Positions 54,185 through 63,355 of a DNA stretch of 64,000 nt are shown here, in pieces. Every line of letters starts with the position of its first letter. Position 1 is the first letter of the stretch. Made by a program: the position numbers and the translations under genes. Below the pieces are notes generated by a model. The model was given only the letters and a program-made list of their open reading frames with translations. It was not told the origin of the DNA and searched no databases. The DNA comes from BOG-908 sp965198855 (lineage in GTDB: Bacteria; Pseudomonadota; Alphaproteobacteria; Acetobacterales; Acetobacteraceae), in contig CBDAPZ010000001.1 in assembly GCA_965198855.1 (NCBI GenBank), forward strand, positions 124,001 through 188,000. Reading direction: 5' to 3'.

Positions 54185-56168
54185 TTAAGGGTTCAAGGTT
54201 TGCACTGAACTTTTTCCATTGATCCAGCCCTTCCGTATAGATAGGGCGGCGGACCTGCTCTGAGCTTGCGGTGCGCACACTCCGCTCGGTTTTATGAAAC
54301 TCCAGGCATTGCGGCTCGAAGGGAAGGCCGCAGAAATCGAGCAGGCGCCGGACGCTGAATTCGAGGTCAGCAACGACATCTTCGTGTTGAACGCGGAGGA
54401 TTTTGCCAGGCAGCACGCTGTCCCAATGCGCCATCAGTTGCACATAGCTTTTATAGTAGCGTGCGATGTCCTGCAGGTCGTAAGTGAATTCCTGACCGGA
54501 TGCGAAAAGCTGCTTGAAGTTGCTGAAGCAACAGGCCATGGCCTCGCGACGCGCGTCGATGATCTTGGCGTTTGGCAGAATGAGATGGATCAGTCCGAGA
54601 TGACGAAAATTGTTCGGGTTCTTGTCGATGAAAAACGCTTTTCCGCCTCGATATACCTGTGTGTCAGCGAGGTATTTTTCGCCGAAGGCGTGCAGTTGTT
54701 CTGCGGATAGGCTTGTCAGCACAGCAGGATACGCGGGCGCGTTTTCATCGTAGTTGCGGCCTTGCAGGCGTAGCGCCAGGCGGGGGATATCGGCGAGTTC
54801 CATCGTGCCTTCCACCTGGGAATGCGAGGCAAGAATCTGCTCCAGCAATGTCGATCCGGCGCGCGGCAAACCCACGATGAAAATCGGGTCCGGCCGCATG
54901 CACCCCATACCCTTTCGTGCCGACAACATGCTGCGGGTCACGACCGACATTTGCAATTGCGCGTTGCGTTCCGTGGTTTCGGGGCGGTAGCGGACCTCGC
55001 TCGCCTTCAGCGCATTGCCGCGTTCGTAGTAAGCATAGGATTGGTCATAATCCTCGTGATCTTCGAAGGCTTTGCCCAATGCGAAGCACAGGTGATAGCG
55101 ATCGACAAGGTCGATGCTGTCATCGGCCTCCTGGGCCTGCATCTGCGCTAGCTCATCATCCGGAAAGCGGTAGGTCTTGAGATTGGCGAGGCTCCAATAG
55201 GCATCGCCGAAACTGGGGTTCACCTGTGAAGCGGTCCTGTAGGATGTCACAGCCTCTTGCTGGCGACCCAGGGTTTTCAGCGCATGGCCGATCGAGAGAT
55301 GCAGATCGGCGGCTTCGGGCGCTTCCTCGGCAAGTGCGCGATAGGTCTTTATCGCTTCGTCGTAATCCGCAAGTGCCAGGCAGGATGACGCATAAACCGC
55401 GCGGTAATCGCGGTTGCCTGGGTCCGCATGCAGCAGGATGCGCGATTCCTCCAGTGCCTTCACGTTGCGGTGCCGTTTCAGCAACACTCGCACATAATCA
55501 TGCCGTGCCAGATGATACGCGGGCGAAAATGCGAGCACGCTCTCCAGCAGAAACTCCGCATCGTCCAGCACCTCGAGTTCGATCCCGATCCGCGCCAGCA
55601 GCCGCATCGCCTCCACATCGCGGGGGCTGGTTTTCAGGAATTCGCGGATCACCTGCTCGGCCGCATGGGTTTCGCCATCGGCGAACATGCTGGAGGCGGT
55701 CACCACCGCGGGCGCCAGCTTTTGCAGCTTCGCCACATGGCCGGCGGCCATTTCGGCTTCTTCCATGCGGCCGGCGGCGCGGAACAATATGCTCAGTGCC
55801 CGCCAGCTCGCCGGCAAGGCCGCATTCAAGTTTACAGCCTGCAGATACGCCGCCATAGCCGCAGCCGGATCACCTGCTGCGGCGTGGCAATACCCACGCT
55901 CCTGGAACAGCCGGCTATATCGTGGATGCACCGCCTCCAGCCTTGCCAGGGTCGCCAGTGCCTCGACAGGTTGCTGCAAGGCTCGCTGGTTCACGGCAAC
56001 CATATACAGCACGTCTCGGTTTTCCGGCACTTGCAGCAGCAGCGCCTGGGCTGCGTGCAAAGCATCCGCGTGCCGTGCGGCCTGCATAAGCGACCGTATG
56101 CGCAGAACCTCGGCCTCTATTTTCGACTTCGTTGCCTCAGCCGCCTGCATGTCGCTCGATTTCAACAC
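54165..56168 (-). CDS. TPR-containing sulfotransferase
   Basis: A 667-residue protein. Residues 1-390 are tetratricopeptide repeats. A sulfotransferase domain follows from about 410, starting with the PAPS 5'-phosphate loop IFIVGLPRAGSTLLEQILAS. The middle contains KNPNNFRHLGLIHLILPNAK (3'-phosphate-binding region). PAPS would come from CysD/CysNC, encoded 25 kb away. Such TPR-sulfotransferases modify tyrosine residues, lipids or polysaccharides; the acceptor is unknown. It converges with betC, which removes sulfate. Confidence 0.88.
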   Translation of the reverse strand: MLKSSDMQAAEATKSKIEAEVLRIRSLMQAARHADALHAAQALLLQVPENRDVLYMVAVNQRALQQPVEALATLARLEAVHPRYSRLFQERGYCHAAAGDPAAAMAAYLQAVNLNAALPASWRALSILFRAAGRMEEAEMAAGHVAKLQKLAPAVVTASSMFADGETHAAEQVIREFLKTSPRDVEAMRLLARIGIELEVLDDAEFLLESVLAFSPAYHLARHDYVRVLLKRHRNVKALEESRILLHADPGNRDYRAVYASSCLALADYDEAIKTYRALAEEAPEAADLHLSIGHALKTLGRQQEAVTSYRTASQVNPSFGDAYWSLANLKTYRFPDDELAQMQAQEADDSIDLVDRYHLCFALGKAFEDHEDYDQSYAYYERGNALKASEVRYRPETTERNAQLQMSVVTRSMLSARKGMGCMRPDPIFIVGLPRAGSTLLEQILASHSQVEGTMELADIPRLALRLQGRNYDENAPAYPAVLTSLSAEQLHAFGEKYLADTQVYRGGKAFFIDKNPNNFRHLGLIHLILPNAKIIDARREAMACCFSNFKQLFASGQEFTYDLQDIARYYKSYVQLMAHWDSVLPGKILRVQHEDVVADLEFSVRRLLDFCGLPFEPQCLEFHKTERSVRTASSEQVRRPIYTEGLDQWKKFSANLEPLRQALLF

Positions 56169-56286
56169 GGGTTTTCACGGATTTGACATTAGCTGCCCGG
56201 CCCCGCGGCGTCGAGCGCCCGGCGCCTTGCCACGCGGGCAGGCATTCGGCATCAGAGGTGCATAATCTTGTGAAGGTGCCAACGGG

Positions 56287-57546
56287 ATGTTCCGCCTGCC
56301 ACTCCTGTGTTCGGCTGCGGGCGCAATCCTGCTTGCCGGCCTGCACCCCGTTGCGGGGGCGCAACCGCCCGCGCGCCCAGGCGTCGATGCGCCGGCCTTG
56401 GCCGCACTCGGCCCGTATGGCGTGGGCCTCGCTACCCAGGAGATGGACCAGGCCGGCCGTAAGCTCGTCGTCAGCGTCTGGTATCCAGCCCGTGCCGGGG
56501 ACGGACCTGCCGTCACCTACCATTCAGCGCTGGTCGGGGCGGACGGGCGCATGGCCGCCTTCTCCATACCCGGCCTCGCTGTGGCGGGAGCGCCGGCTGC
56601 ACCCGGCCGCTTCCCGCTGGTGATCCTCGCCCATGGCTTCAACAACACGCCGCAGGTGCTGGCGTGGCTCGCAGAGAACCTGGCGACCAAAGGCTATGTC
56701 GTGGCCGCACCCGCCTTCCGCGACCCGCCGAAATTCGATGCTCCCAGCGCAATGTTCGCTTTTGCGCATCGGCCAATCGACCTGGCGGCGATCGTCGCCG
56801 AAGCGCAGAGCCGCGCCGCAGCAGGCCAACCTCCCTTTGCCGGTGCCGATCCGGATCGCACTGCGCTGATCGGCTATTCCATGGGCGGCTACGGCGTGGT
56901 TGTGGCGGCCGGTGCCGCACTCGATCCCGGCCTTGCGCCCGCAACCGGCGGAGTGATGGCGCCTTATGTCGCCGGAGGAGCCAAAGCGGATACGCTGAAG
57001 GCAACACATCTGAAGGCGATCGTCGCCATCTCGCCGGCGAGCTTCCTGGGCAAGCTCTCCATGTTTGCCCCGCACGGGCTCGCCACGATCACCGTGCCGA
57101 CTTTCTTCATCGTGGGCAGCCAGGATCGTACGGTAGGCTATGATCCCGGGGTGCGCACGCTGTTCGAGGACGAGACGAGCGCCCCGCGCTATCTGCTGAC
57201 GTTCCGCGAGGCAGGCCATGGCATCGGGCTCAGCCCGGCACCGGCTGAAATGCGCGCAGCACTTTGGGATCAGGATTGGTTCGAAGACCCGGTGTGGCGC
57301 AAGGATCGCCTCATGGGCATCGAGGCGCATTTCATCACGGCTTTCCTCGATCGCTACGTGAAGGGCGACGTGGCAAAAGCTGCTTATCTGAACGGGCTTA
57401 CGTCTAACTCGGACGATGGCGCATGGGCGAATGCGCCCGCGAATGATGACGCGGTGAGCCCAGGATTACCTGCGGCGACATTGTGGAAAGGATTCCAGCC
57501 GAAGCATGCGGCTGGGATGGTGATGGAAGAAAGGCAGGTGAAGTAA
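56287..57546 (+). CDS. secreted alpha/beta hydrolase
   Basis: A 419-residue exported protein with a signal peptide (RLPLLCSAAGAILLAGL, cleavage near VAGAQ). The nucleophile elbow is IGYSMGGYGVV, preceded by LVILAHGFNNTPQVL; VGSQDRTVGY and REAGHGIGLS supply the acid and histidine. The layout matches secreted dienelactone-hydrolase/platelet-activating-factor-acetylhydrolase-like enzymes. The substrate is unknown. It stands alone on the plus strand; its stop starts a short forward A/T repeat. Confidence 0.87.
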   Translation: MFRLPLLCSAAGAILLAGLHPVAGAQPPARPGVDAPALAALGPYGVGLATQEMDQAGRKLVVSVWYPARAGDGPAVTYHSALVGADGRMAAFSIPGLAVAGAPAAPGRFPLVILAHGFNNTPQVLAWLAENLATKGYVVAAPAFRDPPKFDAPSAMFAFAHRPIDLAAIVAEAQSRAAAGQPPFAGADPDRTALIGYSMGGYGVVVAAGAALDPGLAPATGGVMAPYVAGGAKADTLKATHLKAIVAISPASFLGKLSMFAPHGLATITVPTFFIVGSQDRTVGYDPGVRTLFEDETSAPRYLLTFREAGHGIGLSPAPAEMRAALWDQDWFEDPVWRKDRLMGIEAHFITAFLDRYVKGDVAKAAYLNGLTSNSDDGAWANAPANDDAVSPGLPAATLWKGFQPKHAAGMVMEERQVK

Positions 57547-57580
57547 GCAGTTCTTTTTTGAAAAAAGAACCGCTTTCTTG
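57546..57580 (+). repeat. A/T-rich repeat, short forward copy
   Basis: TAAGCAGTTCTTTTTTG, then AAAAAAGAACCGCTTTCTTG. It starts on the hydrolase stop codon (TAA 57544-57546) and ends just before the convergent TonB-receptor stop. The TTCTTTTTT/AAAAAAGAA stem can act as a terminator. Confidence 0.65.
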
Positions 57581-57584
57581 CGTG

Positions 57585-60224
57585 CTACCACTTATACGCC
57601 AGCTTGATCCCTCCGGTGAGCGGACGATCAATGACAACCGACTTCACGAACTGCGTGGCAGTAATAAAATTCTGCCCGCGTTCGTTCGTGATGTTATCGA
57701 CATACACGCTCGCCGACCACTGGCCGACCGTGAAGCCCGCCGAGACGTCGAGCCTGGTAATGGGTGCCTGATCGAAGGCGGGAACCGTCTTGTTCAGCAA
57801 ATCTGACAAAAGGATACTCTGTAGATTTTCGTTGGTGGGATAGAGGGTGCCGCCGACGTTGGAACGCACATGCGAGGTGTGGGTAAGCACGGTTTGCACA
57901 AACGGATCCCATGGCAGCTCAGACCAGTCGTAACGTGCGCGGAAATTAAGCTTGAATGCCGGCGACTCTGCCAGCACACCACCGGCCGGAGCAAACACGC
58001 TCTGCGACCCAGGCAGCACGCCGCCGCCGGCGGCAGCTATCCCGGGCGAATTCAGCTGCTTGCTGTCGTTGAGCGCGACGCTCGCATTGAGGGTAAGGTC
58101 GTCCGTCGGCCTGCCGGTGGCCTGAAGCTCGGTGCCGAGCACACGATAATTCGGACCGTTCGTCGTGAATGCCAGGTTGCCGAACACGCCAGGGGCGAAC
58201 ACTTCCGCCTGAACGTTGTTCCAGTCTTCCATATAGAAAGCGCCGTCCAGGATCAGGCGGTGCTCGAACAGCGAGGCCTTGTAGCCGATTTCGTAGTTCG
58301 TCAACGTATCGGAATTGTAGCCGGCATTGCCGACGCCGCCGCCGCCGCTTTCCTCAGGCGGCTGACGGTTGAAGCCGGGTGGCCGATAGCCCTCCGACCA
58401 GGTGAAATAGGTCATGATGTCGGGGGTGATCTTGTAGGTGATATTCGCACGGTTCTTGAAGCCGTAGGTGCGCGTCTGCAAATGCCCGGCCGTCAAATTG
58501 TGATCGTTAGCGGAGGCGCCATTGGCGGTGTTGCAGGGCGCTGGGCCGGAGTAGGCGCCCGACGAACAGCCAAAGCTGCCCGCAACGAAGCCTTTTTCAT
58601 AGTCATAAAAGTCGTACCAGCGTGTGCCGAACGTCACGGTGAGAACCCGCGGGATGATGTCGAAGTCTGCCGAGCCGAAGATCGCATATTGTGTGTAGCC
58701 GCGGCTTGCATCGGTGAAGAACCCGGTATTCGGCGAACGGACGTTCGGATTATTGACCCCGTCGACGTCAATCGGACCGATCGGGGTGAAATTCGCGGTA
58801 TCCGTCAAATAGTTGAAGTTTGTCTGTTCATGAACAGAGAAATCTTCCCAATAGAAGCCGCCGATCGCCCGCAAGCGCCAATCATCGGGGGTGCTGACCC
58901 GAGCTTCCTGGCTAAGGTGGGTGTCCTGCTCGTTATCGTTCCAAGTGGCTGCCGGTGAGTAGCATTTCGCAGGCGTTCCTTTTGCCTTGTTGGCGCCCTG
59001 GCATTGATAATAGTCGCCGTAAACGCCGCGGGCGTAATTCGTGTAATCCTGCTGCTGGCTCACATGGCGTATAAGGTACGCGCCATCATATACGACGTTC
59101 AGCGGACCGACCCGGCCATTGATCGTGAGCGCCGTGTTCTCGAAGCTGTCCTGGTCGAACGAGGGTTCAAAGGTTTGCACCGAGAGCGCCGGCAGCTTCT
59201 GCGGATTGCTGCCGGAGGCGTAGGGCTCTTCGTAGAACACACCTTCAGAATGCATCTGCTGGAATGACTCCGTCAGCAGCGCGCTCCATTCGTCGCTGAA
59301 CTTCATCAGCGCTTCGCCGCGGAAGCCTTCGTAGCGGACAGGGTTGATGTTGTCCTTGGCGAAACCGGCGTTGCTGACCGAGTTTCTGGAGTTCGCAGGT
59401 CCGGGCACGTTGTTCGTGTATCCGGCGTAGCCGATGCCAAGATCGGTCTTCTGGCGTTCGAACGTGCCGGGGATGTTGTTGATGTAGCCGCCGCGAACAT
59501 CGTCATAGCCGGTGATACGGACGGCAAACTTATCTTTCACGATCGGAATGTTGACGGTGACATCGATGTTGCCGCTCGGGTCGCCATGCGCGGTCTCCGC
59601 GCCGCCGAGATCGACATTGCCGCCATAGGTGCTCAGATTCGGCTTGTTGGTGATGTAACGCAGCACGCCGGCCTGTGCGCCGGAGCCGAACAGGGTTCCC
59701 TGCGGACCCTCCAGTACTTCGACCTGCTGCAGATCGACTGCGTAGACATCGAGGTTTCTGCCCGGAACTTGGGCCGACTGGTCATCGAGATAGACGGCGA
59801 CGTTCGGGAATGAGCCGATGACGCCGCTTTCCTGGCTGCCGCCGGTCCCGAGACTCAGGCCGCGCACATAGATGTTTTCCTGGCCCGGTCCGATGCCGGC
59901 CGCCGTCACGTTCGGCAATTGTGCCATCAGGTCGTCGAAATTCTCGACATTGAGTCGCTTGAGGGTGTTGCCGCTGAGCACCTGGATGGAGACAGGCACA
60001 TCCTGCAGGTTCTGGGTGCGCCGCTGGGCGGTGACGATGACGCTTTCGACACCCTTGGATTTTGTGTTTGCAGGAACCGTGTTCGCGCCGCTCGTCGTAT
60101 CTGTCGACTGTGCGTGAGCGGCGCCGCCAAGCGCTACGCTGAGGGCGACACCTGAAAGGAGCTGCTTCCTCATCCCGTGCCAGGCGGCCCGGTTCGGTCG
60201 CCTTCCGGCGATGCCTGTTGCCAT
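57585..60224 (-). CDS. TonB-dependent outer-membrane receptor
   Basis: A receptor of about 879 residues. I start it at ATG 60224 (GGGGGA ten bases upstream), giving the signal peptide KQLLSGVALSVALGGAAHAQ. The plug has the TonB-box-like ESVIVTAQRRTQNLQDVPVS and NIYVRGLSLGTG; the barrel ends with the terminal aromatic GGIKLAYKW. The plug sequence class (VIVTAQRR..QDVP) is common in receptors of sphingomonads and Acetobacteraceae; the substrate may be a siderophore, a glycan or a plant compound. No TonB/ExbBD or regulator is adjacent. The 284 bases upstream hold nothing I recognise. Confidence 0.93.
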   Translation of the reverse strand: MATGIAGRRPNRAAWHGMRKQLLSGVALSVALGGAAHAQSTDTTSGANTVPANTKSKGVESVIVTAQRRTQNLQDVPVSIQVLSGNTLKRLNVENFDDLMAQLPNVTAAGIGPGQENIYVRGLSLGTGGSQESGVIGSFPNVAVYLDDQSAQVPGRNLDVYAVDLQQVEVLEGPQGTLFGSGAQAGVLRYITNKPNLSTYGGNVDLGGAETAHGDPSGNIDVTVNIPIVKDKFAVRITGYDDVRGGYINNIPGTFERQKTDLGIGYAGYTNNVPGPANSRNSVSNAGFAKDNINPVRYEGFRGEALMKFSDEWSALLTESFQQMHSEGVFYEEPYASGSNPQKLPALSVQTFEPSFDQDSFENTALTINGRVGPLNVVYDGAYLIRHVSQQQDYTNYARGVYGDYYQCQGANKAKGTPAKCYSPAATWNDNEQDTHLSQEARVSTPDDWRLRAIGGFYWEDFSVHEQTNFNYLTDTANFTPIGPIDVDGVNNPNVRSPNTGFFTDASRGYTQYAIFGSADFDIIPRVLTVTFGTRWYDFYDYEKGFVAGSFGCSSGAYSGPAPCNTANGASANDHNLTAGHLQTRTYGFKNRANITYKITPDIMTYFTWSEGYRPPGFNRQPPEESGGGGVGNAGYNSDTLTNYEIGYKASLFEHRLILDGAFYMEDWNNVQAEVFAPGVFGNLAFTTNGPNYRVLGTELQATGRPTDDLTLNASVALNDSKQLNSPGIAAAGGGVLPGSQSVFAPAGGVLAESPAFKLNFRARYDWSELPWDPFVQTVLTHTSHVRSNVGGTLYPTNENLQSILLSDLLNKTVPAFDQAPITRLDVSAGFTVGQWSASVYVDNITNERGQNFITATQFVKSVVIDRPLTGGIKLAYKW

Positions 60225-60508
60225 CGTGAAAATTCCCCCTGTCTTGCCGTATCGACCGACCACGCGCTGAGCTCCGAGCTATCGAAGATGTCTCGCGTCC
60301 CCCCCCGGGAACGTTGGATGCGGCGAAGGAACAAGGGTCTTTCCAGCGTGACATGCGCGCCGGAAAGACCCCGCTTCACCAGCGGAAAGATTGGCTCGAG
60401 AAAACCCCCTCGGTGTGCTCGTAGAACGCTAGGTCATTCTGATCATAGGAGGGTTGCATATCTATCACCAAGGCATGCAATCATTAATTTGCATAAGCCC
60501 ATCGCTTT

Positions 60509-61498
60509 TTAGCCCAGTCGTATCCCATCTGCTGCAGGCAGGTGGCAGGCAAGAACGGCATTTGCGGCCGGCGCATCGTGAATATCGTTGCTAAGCGGGT
60601 GCGGCCCCGCATGGTGGCGCCGCACGGCAAACCGCGCGGCCACCTCGCGATAACCGCGATACACCGGACCGTTGCGTATAGATAATAGTTCGGCGCGGTG
60701 TATACGCCATTCCGCTGGCAGACTGTACCATGGCAGCAACGGTTTTTCATGATGTAGGATGTGCAGATTGTTGTTCAGGAACAACAGGCCAAGTGGGCCG
60801 GCACTTTCCACGACGGCGGTACGGTCCTCCGGGCGCTCCGCGGCACGGTGCTCCACGAGAGAACGTATGAGGCTGAGCGCCGTGCCAGGGTAGACGAAGC
60901 AGACGAGGTAAGAGGCAAACGGTATCTTGCAGACGAGGCACACCCAGGAGGTGATCAGCACGATCCAGGCCGCATGCTCCAGCCAGATGCGCCAGGGTTG
61001 CGTGGGCGCCGAGATCTGCCGCAACTGGTCGGCCCAGAACAGCGACGCGGAGACCAGCGGCCCCAGCAGCAAGCGCCCGGCCAGCGTATTGCAGGCGCCA
61101 TGCGAGAGGCGCCGCAAGAACCCGGCCTGCAACCAGGCGCGCGGCGAGAGATAGGTGCTTTCCGGGTCCTTGAACGGGTCCGTCAGATGCGCTGCACGGT
61201 GATGCCGCAAATGCTGTTCGCGATAGATCGTGAAAGGTAGCCAGAGATTGAGCGGCGGCGTGGCCAAGGCGGTGTTGAGCCAGACGCTGCGTGTCGGGTG
61301 GCCGTGGATGAGCTCGTGCTGCAGCGACATGTGCCAGGCGCAGAGCCAGGCGCCGAGCGGGATCACCACCCAGATCGGCAGCTTCGTCCAATTATAGGTA
61401 AGGGCTAGCCAGCCACCATAGATGATGCAGATCAGCGTCCAGGTCGGCGCCTCGATCTCGTAGAGCCATCGCGTCGTGCGACGCACCCGATTCCCCAT
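60509..61498 (-). CDS. membrane fatty-acid desaturase
   Basis: A 329-residue desaturase or hydroxylase. All three histidine boxes are intact: HELIHGHPTR (HxxxH), HLRHHRAAH (HxxHH) and NNLHILHHEKP (HxxHH). Hydrophobic segments lie at about 20-60 and 150-210. It is divergent from an XRE regulator, with palindromic DNA in the shared 160 bases, which suggests control of membrane fluidity. Histidine spacing fits acyl-lipid or beta-carotene/fatty-acid types; the substrate is not decidable here. Confidence 0.9.
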   Translation of the reverse strand: MGNRVRRTTRWLYEIEAPTWTLICIIYGGWLALTYNWTKLPIWVVIPLGAWLCAWHMSLQHELIHGHPTRSVWLNTALATPPLNLWLPFTIYREQHLRHHRAAHLTDPFKDPESTYLSPRAWLQAGFLRRLSHGACNTLAGRLLLGPLVSASLFWADQLRQISAPTQPWRIWLEHAAWIVLITSWVCLVCKIPFASYLVCFVYPGTALSLIRSLVEHRAAERPEDRTAVVESAGPLGLLFLNNNLHILHHEKPLLPWYSLPAEWRIHRAELLSIRNGPVYRGYREVAARFAVRRHHAGPHPLSNDIHDAPAANAVLACHLPAADGIRLG

Positions 61499-61590
61499 GC
61501 AGAGCCTCCGATTCGGCCACCTTGCGGTGCAGCATCATCATGCAACCGTGATGTGAATCGTTGCTTGCTGTATGCGTGCTGAATCTGCTG

Positions 61591-61625
61591 CATTTGCAAA
61601 CAATCTAAAGCAAATGTTGCATTTG
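61591..61625. promoter_or_regulatory. inverted and direct repeats between desaturase and XRE gene
   Basis: CATTTGC (61591-61597) and GCAAATG (61610-61616) form a perfect 7-bp dyad with a 12-base spacer. TGCATTTG occurs at 61589-61596 and again at 61618-61625. This lies in the divergent promoter region and may be the operator of the adjacent XRE protein. Confidence 0.5.
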
Positions 61626-61667
61626 AACCACATATGATGTATCAACAAAGCATATGGAGGAGTGGCA

Positions 61668-62537
61668 TTGCCGTCAGTTTCGGACGCCATCGACCGTCGT
61701 GATATCCTGCCGCGCTTTCAGCAGCGCCTACGGGAGGTGCTCGCCCGCTCAGAACTGAGCCAGACCGATTTCGCAAAGGCGGCAAGCATCGATCGCAGCA
61801 CCTTGTCGCAGCTTCTCACCGCCGGCGCCGACCGGCTGCCGCGGGTGGAGTCGATCGTGGGCATCGCGCAGATCGGCAACGTGTCGCTCGATTGGCTGCT
61901 CGGCCTCAGCCAGGTGGATCGCACCGTCGCCGGCGTGGTGGAGGAGAGCCTGCAGATCGAGCGTGATGCGCCAAGCCCGCTGGATGAGCGCCTGTTGCGC
62001 TGGCACACCGAGGCGGCAGGCTACCGCATCCGCCACATCCCCACCACCTTCCCGGATCTGCTGAAGACCGAAGCGGTGATCGAGGACGAATACGGGCCAA
62101 ACGCAGCGCTGGGCCCGAGGCGCCGAATCGAGATCACCCAGACCCGGCTGAACTACCTGCGCCAGCCTGAAACCGAGATCGAATGCTGCACCCCAGTGCA
62201 GACCCTGGAGGCGCTGGCGCGGGGCGAAGATATCTGGCGCACGTTGCCGGTGGCAGTCCGCCGCGCCCAGATCGAGCAGATCATCGCCTTATGCGACGAG
62301 CTCTATCCGCGCTTCCGGCTGTTTCTCTACGACCGCAAGAAATTGTTCTCGGTGCCGCTGACGGTGTTCGGGCCGATGCGGGCGGCGATCTATCTGGGGC
62401 AGACGTATTTCGTGTTTCACTCGACGGATCATATCCGTGCGCTCATACGCCATTTCGACCAGATCGTGCGTGGGGCGAACGTGCAGCCGAACGAGATCAT
62501 GCGGTTTTTGGAAAGCCTGTTGGCGCGTAGCCGGTGA
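61668..62537 (+). CDS. XRE-family regulator with an uncharacterised C-terminal domain
   Basis: A protein of about 289 residues. I start it at TTG 61668 because GGAGG lies seven bases upstream; GTG 61662 is too close to it. The HTH is at about residues 18-72 (VLARSELSQTDFAKAASIDR, LSQLL, then NVSLDWLLGLS). The rest (residues 85-289) is a separate alpha/beta domain with ECCTPVQTLEALARGEDIW and a conserved IRALIRHFDQIVRGA end, likely a ligand-binding module. No family name is certain. It is divergent from the desaturase, which it may control. Confidence 0.8.
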   Translation: MPSVSDAIDRRDILPRFQQRLREVLARSELSQTDFAKAASIDRSTLSQLLTAGADRLPRVESIVGIAQIGNVSLDWLLGLSQVDRTVAGVVEESLQIERDAPSPLDERLLRWHTEAAGYRIRHIPTTFPDLLKTEAVIEDEYGPNAALGPRRRIEITQTRLNYLRQPETEIECCTPVQTLEALARGEDIWRTLPVAVRRAQIEQIIALCDELYPRFRLFLYDRKKLFSVPLTVFGPMRAAIYLGQTYFVFHSTDHIRALIRHFDQIVRGANVQPNEIMRFLESLLARSR

Positions 62538-62553
62538 GGCCAGGCCAAAAGGT

Positions 62554-62585
62554 TCTGCCCCCTGGCGGGGTCCAGGGGGCAGAAA
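62554..62585. terminator. long perfect hairpin after the XRE gene
   Basis: TTCTGCCCCCTGG (62554-62566) and CCAGGGGGCAGAA (62573-62585) form a perfect 13-bp stem with a 6-base loop. It lies 16 bases after the XRE stop. It is the most symmetric member of the CCAGGGG family. Confidence 0.75.
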
Positions 62586-62659
62586 CCCTTGACCTTCCTT
62601 CACGGAACGACACGCCGCCGGCGTCGTTTGGGCTTAACTTGCTGGAAATGGAACGCGAT

Positions 62660-62944
62660 ATGAGCGACGAGACCGCTACCACCGACCATGGCTTCATTCG
62701 CGCCTGGGCAGAGGCACGCGAGGGGCGTCCGGGTCGTTTGGAGGGTCGCCTGTCCGGCAACGGGTCACCGCAGCTCTGCTTTGATTTCGGCAACCCCGTG
62801 CCCGGCCTGCAGGAAATTGCGTGGGATGAGTTCTTCACGATCTTTGAGCAGGACCGGCTGGCGCTCGAGTACCGTAACACGCCGGGGCGTCTCGACCGTG
62901 TCTACAGATTGCTGCCGCGGTCATCGGCGCAGCCTGGCGAGTAG
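62660..62944 (+). CDS. small acidic protein, TTDHxxIRxWAE family
   Basis: A 94-residue protein. The pattern TTDHGFIRAWAEAREGRP, then LCFDFGNPVPG and IAWDEFFTIFEQDRLALEY matches a widespread small family often mislabelled as 1,4-alpha-glucan branching enzyme. The biochemical function is unknown. I prefer ATG 62660 (GGA seven bases upstream) over ATG 62648; a longer frame begins in the hairpin repeat and has no homology. It forms its own unit. Confidence 0.75.
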   Translation: MSDETATTDHGFIRAWAEAREGRPGRLEGRLSGNGSPQLCFDFGNPVPGLQEIAWDEFFTIFEQDRLALEYRNTPGRLDRVYRLLPRSSAQPGE

Positions 62945-63355
62945 CTGAAGTTCAACTCAACCCCTGGGCAGTTCCGCCACACTCAGGAGCTGAAATACTA
63001 TGAGACACACCGTTACATATCAGTGTATGCCAGGTGTCAGCCTGTCTCCGTGTGGTGTGTGGCGTCACTTTCTGGCTTGGCGAGCCTGATAAAACGAGCG
63101 TTGGATCTCGCGGAAGCCACGGCTTCGAATACAAATTCCAAGTTCTGCTGAATAAGCCTCGAGATTATTCTCGGCGTATCGATGGCACGGCGGCTGCAGA
63201 GTGACGGGCATGAACGCCATAATCTGCAGCTTACAGCCCGGTGGCCTTGATCCATGTAGCGTCGCGACAGCTTGGACGTGCGCAATCTGCGCTGGTATTA
63301 GGCGTGACCGCGCGATCGGGCCGAGGGGGTAGCGATCATTCAATTTGTTGCCATC
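62945..63355. other. 411-base interval with no recognised gene
   Basis: I see no convincing reading frame, RNA gene or palindrome. Short frames on both strands lack homologous motifs and have scattered stops, so decayed coding sequence is possible but unproven. The last 60 bases presumably hold the efflux-gene promoter. Confidence 0.5.

Noticed and set aside
62945..63355. Possible transposase or LysR remnant
   Set aside because: Short frames gave no transposase or HTH signature that I could support.
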